NCBI RefSeq assembly: GCF_004331155.1
Contig: NZ_SJNZ01000011.1
Span: 1 to 64,000, forward strand
From: Acinetobacter terrestris
GTDB lineage: Bacteria; Pseudomonadota; Gammaproteobacteria; Pseudomonadales; Moraxellaceae
Direction: 5' to 3'
Length of the DNA stretch: 64,000 bases
The position numbers and the translations under genes were made by a program. Under the pieces are notes generated by a model. The model was not told where the DNA came from. It saw nothing but the letters and a program-made list of their open reading frames with translations, and did no database searches. Positions 34,310 through 43,429 of this stretch are shown here, one piece after another (positions within the stretch are counted from its first letter, which is position 1; every line of letters starts with the position of its first letter).

Positions 34310-36022
34310 ATGGATGATTTAGTTCGAGAATCGATGGAGTTTGACGTCGTTATCGTAGGCGCAGGACCGGCCGGTCTGTCTGCAGCGATCAAGATCCGTC
34401 AACTTGCAATTGAAAACAACCTGAATGATCTGTCCGTTTGTGTCGTGGAAAAGGGCTCCGAAGTCGGTGCGCACATCTTGTCGGGCGCGGTGCTTGAACC
34501 GCGTGCCATGAACGAGCTGTTCCCCGACTGGAAAGAACAAGGCGCGCCGTTAAATGTTCCAGTGACTGAAGACAAAACCTTCTTCTTGCTGTCTGATGAA
34601 AAATCACAGGAAGCACCGCACTGGATGGTGCCAAAAACCATGCACAATGACGGCAATTATGTCATCTCCCTGGGCAATGTGGTGCGCTGGTTAGGTACAA
34701 AGGCCGAAGAGCTGGAAGTGTCGATCTTCCCGGGCTTTGCCGCATCTGAAATTCTTTACCATGCAGATGGTACCGTAAAAGGCATTCAAACCGGTGACAT
34801 GGGCATTGGCAAGGATGGCGAACCAACGCATAACTTTACTCCGGGTTATGAACTGCATGCCAAATACACCATTTTTGCTGAAGGCTGCCGCGGCCATCTC
34901 GGCAAGCGTCTGATTGAACAGTTCAACCTGGCCAAAGATGCCGATCCGCAGCATTACGGCATCGGGATTAAAGAGCTTTGGGAAATTGATCCTGCCAAAC
35001 ACAAACCGGGCCTGGTGATGCACGGTGCCGGCTGGCCTTTATCTGAAACAGGTTCTTCAGGCGGCTGGTGGCTATACCATGCGGAAAACAACCAGGTGAC
35101 CTTGGGCATGATCGTTGATCTTTCCTACACCAACCCGCATATGTATCCATTTATGGAAATGCAGCGCTGGAAAACCCATCCTTTAATCAAGCAGTATCTG
35201 GAAGGCGGTAAGCGGATTTCCTATGGCGCGCGTGCCGTGACCAAAGGCGGCTTTAACTCGCTACCGAAGTTTACCTTCCCGGGTGGCTCTTTAATTGGTG
35301 ATGACGCCGGCTTCCTGAACTTTGCCAAGATCAAGGGTTCTCATACCGCAATGAAATCGGGCATGCTCTGCGGCGAAGCGGTGTTTGAAGCGATCTCTGC
35401 CGGTGTTGCAAAAGGCGGTGACTTAGCCGTTGCCCGTGTGGTTGAAGGTGAAGATTTCTTTGTGAAAGAATTGACCGCGTATACCGACAAGTTCAACAAC
35501 AGCTGGCTGAAAGAAGAGCTGTATAACTCGCGCAACTTTGGCCCGGCGATGCACAAGTTTGGCCAGTGGATCGGTGGCGCGTTTAACTTCATCGACCAGA
35601 ACGTGTTTAAAGTCCCGTTCACCCTGCATGACCTGGTACAGGACCATGCCGCGCTGAAAACCCAGGCAGCTGAAACCTTTAAGCCGAACTATCCGAAACC
35701 GGATGGCAAGTTGACCTTTGACCGCCTGTCTTCAGTGTTTGTCTCCAACACCGTGCATGAAGAAAATCAGCCGGCACATTTAAAGCTGACTGATGCTTCG
35801 ATTCCGGTTGAAGTGAACCTGCCGAAATGGGACGAGCCTGCGCAGCGTTACTGCCCGGCCGGGGTCTATGAAATCATGGAAAATAATGACGGCTCCAAGC
35901 GCTTCCAGATCAATGCAGCTAACTGTGTGCACTGCAAGACCTGTGACATCAAGGATCCGTCACAAAACATCACCTGGGTAACGCCGGAAGGCGGTGGTGG
36001 TCCGAACTATCCGAACATGTAG
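34310..36022 (+). CDS. etfD: Electron transfer flavoprotein-ubiquinone oxidoreductase
   Basis: A 570-residue membrane-associated FAD/4Fe-4S protein that passes electrons from reduced ETF to ubiquinone, the outlet for all acyl-CoA dehydrogenases. The N-terminus holds the FAD motif VVIVGAGPAGLSAA. The C-terminus has the ferredoxin-like cluster pattern CVHCKTCDIKDP plus an upstream cysteine in RYCPAGVYE. The ATG at 34310 is used; TTG at 34295 would begin inside the operator. Its base composition is unlike its neighbours: sampled 60-base lines at 35221 and 35821 contain 35 and 37 G+C, against 25 in a line of the preceding transporter. Linkage to a catabolic operator suggests a pathway-dedicated copy. 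Confidence 0.93.
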   Translation: MDDLVRESMEFDVVIVGAGPAGLSAAIKIRQLAIENNLNDLSVCVVEKGSEVGAHILSGAVLEPRAMNELFPDWKEQGAPLNVPVTEDKTFFLLSDEKSQEAPHWMVPKTMHNDGNYVISLGNVVRWLGTKAEELEVSIFPGFAASEILYHADGTVKGIQTGDMGIGKDGEPTHNFTPGYELHAKYTIFAEGCRGHLGKRLIEQFNLAKDADPQHYGIGIKELWEIDPAKHKPGLVMHGAGWPLSETGSSGGWWLYHAENNQVTLGMIVDLSYTNPHMYPFMEMQRWKTHPLIKQYLEGGKRISYGARAVTKGGFNSLPKFTFPGGSLIGDDAGFLNFAKIKGSHTAMKSGMLCGEAVFEAISAGVAKGGDLAVARVVEGEDFFVKELTAYTDKFNNSWLKEELYNSRNFGPAMHKFGQWIGGAFNFIDQNVFKVPFTLHDLVQDHAALKTQAAETFKPNYPKPDGKLTFDRLSSVFVSNTVHEENQPAHLKLTDASIPVEVNLPKWDEPAQRYCPAGVYEIMENNDGSKRFQINAANCVHCKTCDIKDPSQNITWVTPEGGGGPNYPNM

Positions 36023-36641
36023 TGTTAGGTTGGTTCTTGGGCTGCAATGCAGCTCATACCCACAATGCAGACGTTGAATTAACGCCTTCATTTATTTTTT
36101 AGGTAATCTGAGTCTCTAAGGAGGCTCAGATTAAAAATATCTTTACTGACTTTTCGCATGATGTTGAAATCAAATATTCTTCGTTTCAATGAAATTTCTT
36201 ATTAAACTCTTATTTGATACAGACAGAAAATCTTTATCTATAAAAACTTTTCTATTCCTTATTAAGAAAAATTATACATTTATGTAAATAAATTGTTATA
36301 AAAACGATCTCTAAATAAAGTGCCCGCACTTTTATTGAAGCTTTCTATTATCTTATTGATATAATAAAAATATTAGCTGATACAAATTTAATCTTAATCA
36401 CTATTAGGCAATATTCAATACTCTATTTATTGACCGATTCCTTTATCTGGCTAAAGGCTAAAAACACAAATACATGAAAAATCCATAATAAATACTATTT
36501 TATTTATCATAATCGTGACTGAACATAGTTCTTCAATGCACGTTTTTCCAAGTAGAAGTTTTGTATGTGTAACTCATAACTTCTATGAGTATTGAAGAAA
36601 AATAGTGTTGAAAAAAACTTACTCAAATCAGTTGAGGTCTA
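36023..36641. other. AT-rich intergenic stretch with one hairpin
   Basis: This is 619 bases without a supported gene. The only clear structure is the inverted repeat at 36104-36133. The stretch 36140-36600 is very AT-rich and probably holds the promoter of the DUF2147 gene. Confidence 0.5.
36104..36133. repeat. Inverted repeat downstream of ETF-QO
   Basis: TAATCTGAG and CTCAGATTA pair, and the stem extends inward through CTC/GAG across one T-G pair to a TAAG loop, 13 pairs in all. It lies 82 bases after the ETF-QO stop. Neither side has a T-run in the right place, so it may protect the mRNA 3' end rather than terminate. Confidence 0.5.
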
Positions 36642-37085
36642 ATGATGATAAAAACAACTCTAAGCGTATTAGGACTATCTTTAGTTTCTAGCCTAGCTCT
36701 AGCTTCCGATCCATTACATGGCACTAAATGGAAAACCATCGATGATGAAACCAAAAAGCCGTTATCGATTGTTCAATTTACTGAAACCTCCAATGGTGTA
36801 CTGTCTGCAAAAATTGTCGATGTACTGGAAGGCACTGAAGGTGAAAAATGTACCAAATGTGTAGGTAAATTTCATAACAAACCCATTGAAGGTGTGCAGA
36901 TTGTTTCAGGTCTGAAAAAAGCTGCCAATAATGTATATGACGGTGGGAAAATTACCGACCCTAAAAATGGTAAAACCTATAGCTTTAATGCCAAGTTATC
37001 TCCGGATGGTAAAGCCTTAGCAGGTCGTGGTTATATTGGTGTTTCTGCCTTAGGACGTAACCAAACCTGGATTCGTGTAAATTAA
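36642..37085 (+). CDS. DUF2147 family secreted protein
   Basis: A 147-residue protein with a signal peptide (MMIKTTLSVLGLSLVSSLALA, cleavage likely before SDP) and a DUF2147-type domain: KWKTIDDETKKPLSIVQF at the start and GRGYIGVSALGRNQTWIRV at the end. It should be periplasmic. A C-x-x-C pair (EKCTKC) lies near residue 72, a place where this family often has cysteines. GAGG precedes the ATG; a second ATG follows directly. It stands alone between ETF-QO and the leucine cluster, with its own terminator. The function of the family is not established. Confidence 0.75.
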   Translation: MMIKTTLSVLGLSLVSSLALASDPLHGTKWKTIDDETKKPLSIVQFTETSNGVLSAKIVDVLEGTEGEKCTKCVGKFHNKPIEGVQIVSGLKKAANNVYDGGKITDPKNGKTYSFNAKLSPDGKALAGRGYIGVSALGRNQTWIRVN

Positions 37086-37101
37086 TCTAGATTAATCTAT
37101 C

Positions 37102-37132
37102 AAAAAAAGCGACTGAATAAGTCGCTTTTTTT
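37102..37132. terminator. Terminator of the DUF2147 gene
   Basis: The stem AAAAAGCGAC / GTCGCTTTTT with a 7-base loop has an A-run before it and a T-run after it. It lies between two convergent genes and can serve both. Confidence 0.88.
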
Positions 37133-37218
37133 ATAGCTACCGATCCTCACTCTGCTCCTCCCGTTAATGATTAATATCGGGAGGTAGACAGATTTTAAGA
37201 ACCAATAACGGAGCAATA

Positions 37219-38910
37219 TTAAGCAATATCTTCCAGTAAATTCAGTTCCTGACGCATCAATTCCTGCAATTTAAATTTTTGCGCCTTGCCTGAAGCGGTC
37301 ATTGGAAATTCAGTAAAGAAGCGCACATATCGCGGTACTTTATTATGCGAAATATGCTCTGCACAATACTGACGAATCGCTTCTTCATTGATCTGATGAT
37401 GCTCGTGCAGGATAATACAGGCACAAAGTTCCTCACCATATCTAGGATCTGGCAGACCAATCACCTGTACATCCGAAACATCCGGATGGGTATATAAAAA
37501 GTCTTCAATCTCTTTCGGGAACAAGTTCTCGCCACCGCGAATGACCATATCTTTAATCCGGCCTTTAATTTTTACAAAGCCTTCTTCATCCATTTCTGCA
37601 ATATCACCGGTATGCATCCACTTGGCAACATCAATCACTTCTTGAGTCTTGTCCGTATCTTCCCAATAACCGAGCATGACTGAATAGCCGCGTACACAGA
37701 GTTCACCCAGTTTTCCACGTGGCACCACTTTGCCATTTTCATCGACAATCTTGATTTCAAGATGTGGATGAACACGGCCGACTGTGCCGACCCGACGTTC
37801 TACAGAATCTGCCGTTGAACTTTGTACACTGACCGGTGCAGTTTCAGTCATGCCATAGCAAATGGTGATTTCGGTCATATGCATACGATCAATCACGCGC
37901 TGCATGATTTCACGCGGACATGGACTGCCCGCCATAATACCGGTACGTAAGCTTGAAAGATCGAACTCATCGAACTGTTCATGTTCCAATATGGCAATGA
38001 ACATGGTCGGAACACCATAAGCTGCAGTACATTTTTCTTGCTCAATGGTTTTCAGGCTATCGAGCGGATTAAACACCGCCGATGGATACACCATGGTTGA
38101 ACCATGAGTAATGCAGGCCAAGTTCCCCATCACCATGCCAAAACAGTGGAATAAGGGAACCGAAATACACACCCGGTCTTGCGGGGTGAGATGAATTGCT
38201 TCACCGACAAAATAACCATTATTCAAAATATTGTTGTGCGTCAGCATGGTGCCTTTCGGATTACCCGTGGTGCCGGAGGTAAATTGAATATTAATGGTTT
38301 CATCAAACTGCAAATCAGCGGCAATGGTTTGTAACTGATCTAACTGTGCAGTTGTCGGTTGTGGCAATAAATCAGCAAAACGGTGAATACCGGTATGCTG
38401 CTCATGGTCAATTTTAATAATGTGCTTTAAATGCGGGAGTTTTTGGGAAGAAAGCAGTTTATCTGTCGATTGGATAATTTCAGGAGCAATCTTGGTTAAA
38501 ATTTCCTGATAATTACTGCTCTTAAATTGAGGTGCAATGACCAATGCCTTGCATGAAACTTTATTCAGTACATATTCAAGTTCACTGCTTTTATATGCGG
38601 GATTCAAATTGACTAAAATCATACCGGCTTTAAATGCTGCAAATTGTGTAATGGTCCATTCCACACAATTGGGTGACCAGATCGCGATTCGATCGCCCTT
38701 TTCCAGGCCCAATTGAAGCAGGCTGCAAGCAAATGCATTGACTTGATCCTGTAGCTGTTTATAGCTTAAGCGTACATTTTGATGCACGCTAACCACAGCA
38801 TCCTGGTCAGCATATTGCTGGCACGCCTGATCAAACTTCTCACCAATGGTCATCCCAAGTAAAGGCTGACTGCTTGTTCCATAGGCATAACTTAACCGTA
38901 CTTGTGTCAT
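37219..38910 (-). CDS. AMP-forming acyl-CoA synthetase linked to the leucine/isovalerate genes
   Basis: A 563-residue adenylate-forming ligase with FTSGTTGNPKGTMLTH (P-loop-like motif), YGMTETAPVS, the hinge GRIKDMVIRGGENLFPKEIE and the C-terminal catalytic lysine in TASGKAQKFKL. It should convert a free acid to acyl-CoA in the cytoplasm. AAGGAGAG precedes the ATG by 8 bases. It is downstream of the TetR gene on the same strand and next to liuABCDE, which makes isovalerate or another branched short acid a fair guess. Medium-chain fatty acid is the alternative. Confidence 0.8.
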   Translation of the reverse strand: MTQVRLSYAYGTSSQPLLGMTIGEKFDQACQQYADQDAVVSVHQNVRLSYKQLQDQVNAFACSLLQLGLEKGDRIAIWSPNCVEWTITQFAAFKAGMILVNLNPAYKSSELEYVLNKVSCKALVIAPQFKSSNYQEILTKIAPEIIQSTDKLLSSQKLPHLKHIIKIDHEQHTGIHRFADLLPQPTTAQLDQLQTIAADLQFDETINIQFTSGTTGNPKGTMLTHNNILNNGYFVGEAIHLTPQDRVCISVPLFHCFGMVMGNLACITHGSTMVYPSAVFNPLDSLKTIEQEKCTAAYGVPTMFIAILEHEQFDEFDLSSLRTGIMAGSPCPREIMQRVIDRMHMTEITICYGMTETAPVSVQSSTADSVERRVGTVGRVHPHLEIKIVDENGKVVPRGKLGELCVRGYSVMLGYWEDTDKTQEVIDVAKWMHTGDIAEMDEEGFVKIKGRIKDMVIRGGENLFPKEIEDFLYTHPDVSDVQVIGLPDPRYGEELCACIILHEHHQINEEAIRQYCAEHISHNKVPRYVRFFTEFPMTASGKAQKFKLQELMRQELNLLEDIA

Positions 38911-39011
38911 TGAATCACTCTCCTTGATTCTTTGTAATTATGATTCTTTCACTTTAATTTTTTTGACTCAGACGATTTTCCCAAACAGCCTTATTTTTTG
39001 TGTTTAACCGA

Positions 39012-39638
39012 TCAATTTCCCTCCTTTAAGCAAACTCCACTGACACAAAAATCGGCAATCTGTTTAACAAAATAGTCTTTATACGCCTGATCAAACCTGA
39101 CATTTTTAGAAGGATTTAACGGTTCAATGACCACAAAAGTCATTGCACCAACCACACACAGTGCTGCGGTATTTAAATCTTCAAATCCAAACTCGCCATT
39201 GATTTTACCTTCGGCAAGTATTTCATTAATGCTCTGTTTAATCAGTTGCTTACTGCGAAAACGCTCATGCTCTATCGAAGCATCGACAGGTTCAAACATT
39301 AGCGAATAAGCAAGCTGGGGACTGTTTAATGCACGTTTAACGAAAGTTGATACTGCTTTGTGTAATTTTTCCGTGACTGGCAGATGACTTGCAGCAATGG
39401 TATTCAAAATTTGAATTTCATGCTGAATGGCATCCGACAATACTTCAATTAACACTTGGCTCTTATTATCGAAATAACGATAAACTAGACCACTGGAAAC
39501 GCCAGCACGCTCAGCAATCGCCTGAATTTGCGCATCCTTAAATCCCCCTTGAGCAATCAGTTCACGAGCAGACTGCAAAATCGTTTCACGGTTTTGCTCC
39601 ATTCGCTCCTGCATCAACGATGATCTTTTATAACTCAT
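39012..39638 (-). CDS. TetR-family regulator of the liu operon
   Basis: A 208-residue TetR-type repressor. The N-terminal helix-turn-helix spans roughly 15-60 (ILQSARELIAQGGF, IAERAGVSSGLVYRYFDNKSQ), followed by an all-helical ligand domain. The ATG at 39638 has GAGAA upstream; the longer form from 39677 would start inside the divergent control region. It is divergent from liuA, and a 16-bp palindrome lies between them (39681-39696), so it probably represses liuABCDE and itself, with a pathway CoA ester as inducer. Confidence 0.82.
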   Translation of the reverse strand: MSYKRSSLMQERMEQNRETILQSARELIAQGGFKDAQIQAIAERAGVSSGLVYRYFDNKSQVLIEVLSDAIQHEIQILNTIAASHLPVTEKLHKAVSTFVKRALNSPQLAYSLMFEPVDASIEHERFRSKQLIKQSINEILAEGKINGEFGFEDLNTAALCVVGAMTFVVIEPLNPSKNVRFDQAYKDYFVKQIADFCVSGVCLKEGN

Positions 39639-39680
39639 AATCTTATTCTCAACCAGATAAAATGAATTGTAAATCATTTT

Positions 39681-39696
39681 GTGAATTTAGATTCAC
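39681..39696. promoter_or_regulatory. Palindrome, probable TetR operator for liu genes
   Basis: GTGAATTTAGATTCAC consists of two perfect 6-base arms around 4 bases. It is the best inverted repeat in the 148-base gap between the TetR gene and liuA. Confidence 0.55.
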
Positions 39697-39786
39697 TTTT
39701 TTGAAAAATAGTTGTATTGTAAAAATCAAGCACAACAACAATGCTTTTTTGGAACAACAAATATAACCATCAGGATGAATGAAGAA

Positions 39787-40959
39787 ATGAATCTACAAAG
39801 CTTAAATTTCGGTTTGGATGAAACGCTAGTTGCCTTACAAGATTCAATCGCAGCATTCTGTGCAAAGGAGATTGCACCGATTGCTCAGCAAGTTGACCAA
39901 GACAATAAGTTCCCTGCGCACCTGTGGAAAAAATTTGGTGATATGGGACTGCTTGGCCTGACTGTAAGCGAGGAATACGGTGGAACTAACCTTGGTTATT
40001 TGGCTCATATTATTGCCATGCAAGAAATTTCCCGCGCATCAGCATCGATTGGCTTGTCCTACGGCGCACATTCTAACTTATGCGTAAACCAAATTAAGCG
40101 AAATGGTAGCGAAGAACAGAAGCAAAAGTATTTGCCTAAACTGGTTTCTGGCGATTTTGTCGGTGCCCTTGCAATGTCGGAGCCAAATGCCGGCTCAGAC
40201 GTGGTCAGCATGAAACTCAAAGCCGAAGACCAAGGTGATCATTACCTGCTGAATGGTTCAAAAATGTGGATCACCAATGGTGGCGATGCTGATGTATTGG
40301 TGGTCTATGCCAAAACCGACCTGAAAGCCGGTTCTAAAGGCATGACGGCTTTTCTGGTTGAAAAAGGCATGCCGGGTTTTAGTCATGGCACCCATTTAGA
40401 CAAACTGGGAATGCGTGGTTCAAACACCTACCCGCTTTTCTTCGACAATGTAAAAGTACCGAAAGAAAATGTGCTGGGCGGTGTGGGCAATGGCACCAAA
40501 GTTTTAATGAGTGGTTTGGACTATGAACGCGCGGTATTAAGTGCTGGTCCGCTGGGCATTATGGATGCCTGCCTGGACACGGTGATTCCTTATATTCATG
40601 ACCGCAAACAGTTTGGTCAGGCGCTGGGTGAATTCCAGTTGATGCAAGGCAAAATTGCCGATATGTATTCGACTTGGCTGGCATGTAAAGCACTGGTGTA
40701 TGCAGTGGGCGCGGAATGTGACAAGGCTGAACATAGCCGCAGTCTGCGCAAAGATGCAGCCAGTGCGATTTTATATGCCGCTGAAAAAGCCACCTGGATG
40801 GCAGGTGAAACCATTCAAACCTTAGGCGGTAATGGGTATATCAATGAATTTGCAGCGGGTCGTTTATGGCGCGATGCCAAACTTTATGAAATTGGTGCGG
40901 GAACTTCTGAAATCCGCCGCATGCTGATTGGTCGTGAACTGTTTAATGAAACAGCTTAA
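39787..40959 (+). CDS. liuA: Isovaleryl-CoA dehydrogenase
   Basis: A 390-residue acyl-CoA dehydrogenase of leucine degradation (isovaleryl-CoA to 3-methylcrotonyl-CoA). Isovaleryl enzymes carry the catalytic Glu in a different place from other members: here [10 protein letters not shown] provides E247, while the usual position is replaced ([10 protein letters not shown]). That pattern is clear and specific. The ATG at 39787 is preferred for its length match and upstream GAAG; ATG at 39775 is possible. It heads liuABCDE-scoAB. Confidence 0.92.
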   Translation: MNLQSLNFGLDETLVALQDSIAAFCAKEIAPIAQQVDQDNKFPAHLWKKFGDMGLLGLTVSEEYGGTNLGYLAHIIAMQEISRASASIGLSYGAHSNLCVNQIKRNGSEEQKQKYLPKLVSGDFVGALAMSEPNAGSDVVSMKLKAEDQGDHYLLNGSKMWITNGGDADVLVVYAKTDLKAGSKGMTAFLVEKGMPGFSHGTHLDKLGMRGSNTYPLFFDNVKVPKENVLGGVGNGTKVLMSGLDYERAVLSAGPLGIMDACLDTVIPYIHDRKQFGQALGEFQLMQGKIADMYSTWLACKALVYAVGAECDKAEHSRSLRKDAASAILYAAEKATWMAGETIQTLGGNGYINEFAAGRLWRDAKLYEIGAGTSEIRRMLIGRELFNETA

Positions 40960-41001
40960 ATCACGGTCCGTTAGTACACTGAATAACAAGGAAGTTCGAG
41001 A

Positions 41002-42603
41002 ATGAATATATTACAAAGCAAAATTAATATTCGAAGCGAAGATTTTAAAACCAACCAGACTGCCATGCAGATTTTGGTCGATGATTTAAAACAAAAAGCC
41101 CAGCAGATCGCTTTAGGCGGCGGCGAAAAAGCCCGTGAAAAACATTTGGCTCGCGGCAAACTTTTACCGCGCGAACGGGTTGATCATCTGATTGATACCG
41201 GAACTGCCTTTTTAGAAATTGGGCAACTGGCGGCTTACCAAGTCTATCCGGATGATGTGCCTGCTGCGGGTGTGATTGCCGGAATTGGTCAGGTGAATGG
41301 TGTGACCTGCATGATTGTGGCCAATGATGCCACGGTAAAAGGCGGCACTTATTATCCACTAACGGTGAAGAAACATTTACGTGCCCAAGAGATTGCTGAA
41401 CAAAACCATTTGCCATGTATTTATCTGGTCGATTCAGGTGGTGCGTATTTACCGATGCAGGATGAAGTGTTCCCGGATCGTGATCACTTTGGACGTATTT
41501 TCTATAACCAGGCGCGTATGTCGAGCCAAGGCATTGCCCAGATTGCCGTGGTAATGGGAAGCTGTACCGCAGGTGGTGCTTATGTGCCTGCGATGTCGGA
41601 TGAAACCATTATCGTGCGTAATCAAGGTACGATTTTCCTCGGTGGCCCACCTTTGGTTAAGGCTGCAACTGGTGAAGTGGTCAGTTCTGAGGACTTGGGT
41701 GGCGGTGATGTGCATACCCGTCTATCCGGCGTGGCCGATCATCTGGCTGAAAGCGATGAACATGCGATTGCCATTGCCCGTAATATTGTGGCGAATTTAA
41801 ATAAAAAACCCAATAAAACGGCTGATGAGATTGAAGCGCCCTTATTTGATGCGCAGGAGCTGTATGGCATTGTACCCAGTGATGCGCGTAAGCCCTTTGA
41901 TGTGCGTGAAGTGATTGCCCGTATTGTCGATGGTTCACGTTTTGACGAATTCAAAGCCCGTTTTGGTACAACTTTAATCACAGGCTTTGCCGAACTTTTT
42001 GGTATGAAAGTCGGCCTCATTGCCAATAACGGCATTCTGTTTTCGGAATCTGCACAAAAAGGCGCGCATTTCATCGAGCTGTGTACCCAGCGCAATATTC
42101 CCCTGCTCTTTATTCAAAACATTACCGGTTTTATGGTCGGTCGCCAGTATGAAAATGAAGGCATTGCCAAAAATGGCGCCAAACTGGTAATGGCGGTTGC
42201 CAATGCCAATGTACCGAAATTGACCTTGGTGATTGGCGGTTCATTTGGTGCCGGCAACTATGGCATGTGTGGTCGTGCCTATTCTCCACGTTTCCTTTGG
42301 ACTTGGCCAAACTCGCGTATTTCGGTGATGGGCGGTGAACAGGCATCAAGCGTGCTTTCTACTTTAAAGCGCGATCAAATTGAACAAAAAGGTGAAAGCT
42401 GGTCAGCAGAACAGGAAGATCAATTTAAACAACCGATTCGTGATCAATACGAGCGCCAAGGTCATCCTTATTATGCTTCTGCGCGTCTTTGGGATGACGG
42501 TGTGATTGACCCTGCACAGACACGTCAGGTCTTGGGCTTAAGTCTGGCTGCGGCACTGAATGCACCAATTTTACCAACCAAATTTGGCGTATTCCGCATG
42601 TAA
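41002..42603 (+). CDS. liuB: 3-methylcrotonyl-CoA carboxylase, carboxyltransferase (beta) subunit
   Basis: A 533-residue biotin-dependent carboxyltransferase subunit, with [17 protein letters not shown] at the start, the oxyanion-hole region [19 protein letters not shown] and [16 protein letters not shown] in the C-terminal half. It transfers CO2 from biotin on LiuD to 3-methylcrotonyl-CoA to give 3-methylglutaconyl-CoA. It follows liuA by 42 bases and precedes liuC by 12. The residues and gene order distinguish it from propionyl- or geranyl-CoA carboxylase. Confidence 0.92.
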   Translation: MNILQSKINIRSEDFKTNQTAMQILVDDLKQKAQQIALGGGEKAREKHLARGKLLPRERVDHLIDTGTAFLEIGQLAAYQVYPDDVPAAGVIAGIGQVNGVTCMIVANDATVKGGTYYPLTVKKHLRAQEIAEQNHLPCIYLVDSGGAYLPMQDEVFPDRDHFGRIFYNQARMSSQGIAQIAVVMGSCTAGGAYVPAMSDETIIVRNQGTIFLGGPPLVKAATGEVVSSEDLGGGDVHTRLSGVADHLAESDEHAIAIARNIVANLNKKPNKTADEIEAPLFDAQELYGIVPSDARKPFDVREVIARIVDGSRFDEFKARFGTTLITGFAELFGMKVGLIANNGILFSESAQKGAHFIELCTQRNIPLLFIQNITGFMVGRQYENEGIAKNGAKLVMAVANANVPKLTLVIGGSFGAGNYGMCGRAYSPRFLWTWPNSRISVMGGEQASSVLSTLKRDQIEQKGESWSAEQEDQFKQPIRDQYERQGHPYYASARLWDDGVIDPAQTRQVLGLSLAAALNAPILPTKFGVFRM

Positions 42604-42615
42604 GGGGTAAAAAAA

Positions 42616-43416
42616 ATGACTTATCAATTTTTACAGCTCGAACAGCAGAATCAGGTGGCGACGGTTTGGATTAACCGTGCTGAACTCCACAATGCCTTTA
42701 ATACTCAGGTGATTGAAGAACTGCATGCCTGCTTTCAAGCCTTAAATAACCGTGATGATGTGCGTGTCGTGGTTTTGGCGGGTCGAGGCAAAAGCTTCTC
42801 GGCAGGCGCTGACCTGAACTGGATGAAACAGGCCGGACAAGCTTCGCAAGCGGAAAATCAAGCCGATGCACTAAAACTGGCGAAAATGTTGCAAAGTCTG
42901 GCGACTTTAAAACAGCCGACCATTGCCCGTGTGCATGGGATTGCTTTTGGTGGCGGCATGGGTCTGGCTTCAGCCTGTGATATCTGTATTGCAAGTTCCG
43001 ATGCCAAGTTTGCTACCTCTGAAGTCCGTTTAGGTCTGGCACCATCGACCATTAGCCCCTATGTAATTCGTGCCATCGGTGCGCGTCAGGCTTCTCGCTA
43101 TTTCTTAACCGCAGAACGCATTACTGCCGAGCAAGCACAAAAAATCGGTCTGGTGCATGAAGTCACGACTATTGAGGAGCTGGATAGCAAGATTGATGAA
43201 ATTGTTCAAGCCTTGCTTTTGGGTGGCCCTGAAGCACAGGCATCATCCAAACAACTGATTCAACTGGTCGACCAGCAGGTGTTAACTGAAGAATTACTGC
43301 TGCAAACCGCACAACATATTGCTCATGTACGCCAAGGATTAGAGGCGAAAAATGGCTTGAGTGCTTTTTTAGATAAGCAAAGTCCTTCCTGGATTATCTC
43401 TACAGCACAACAATAA
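42616..43416 (+). CDS. liuC: 3-methylglutaconyl-CoA hydratase
   Basis: A 266-residue crotonase-fold enzyme predicted to hydrate 3-methylglutaconyl-CoA to HMG-CoA. It has FSAGADLNWM and HGIAFGGGMGLASACDICIA. It lacks the E-L-A of standard crotonases after the GGG stretch (GMGLA), as seen in this subgroup, and keeps a glutamate in TSEVRLGLAPS. GGGG lies upstream of the ATG. It lies between liuB and liuD with spacing of 12 and 13 bases. Confidence 0.88.
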   Translation: MTYQFLQLEQQNQVATVWINRAELHNAFNTQVIEELHACFQALNNRDDVRVVVLAGRGKSFSAGADLNWMKQAGQASQAENQADALKLAKMLQSLATLKQPTIARVHGIAFGGGMGLASACDICIASSDAKFATSEVRLGLAPSTISPYVIRAIGARQASRYFLTAERITAEQAQKIGLVHEVTTIEELDSKIDEIVQALLLGGPEAQASSKQLIQLVDQQVLTEELLLQTAQHIAHVRQGLEAKNGLSAFLDKQSPSWIISTAQQ

Positions 43417-43429
43417 TAAGGATCATACA

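Noticed and set aside
36104-36133. Hairpin after ETF-QO as a Rho-independent terminator
   Set aside because: It has a strong stem but no T-run on the 3' side in either direction, so it is listed only as an inverted repeat.
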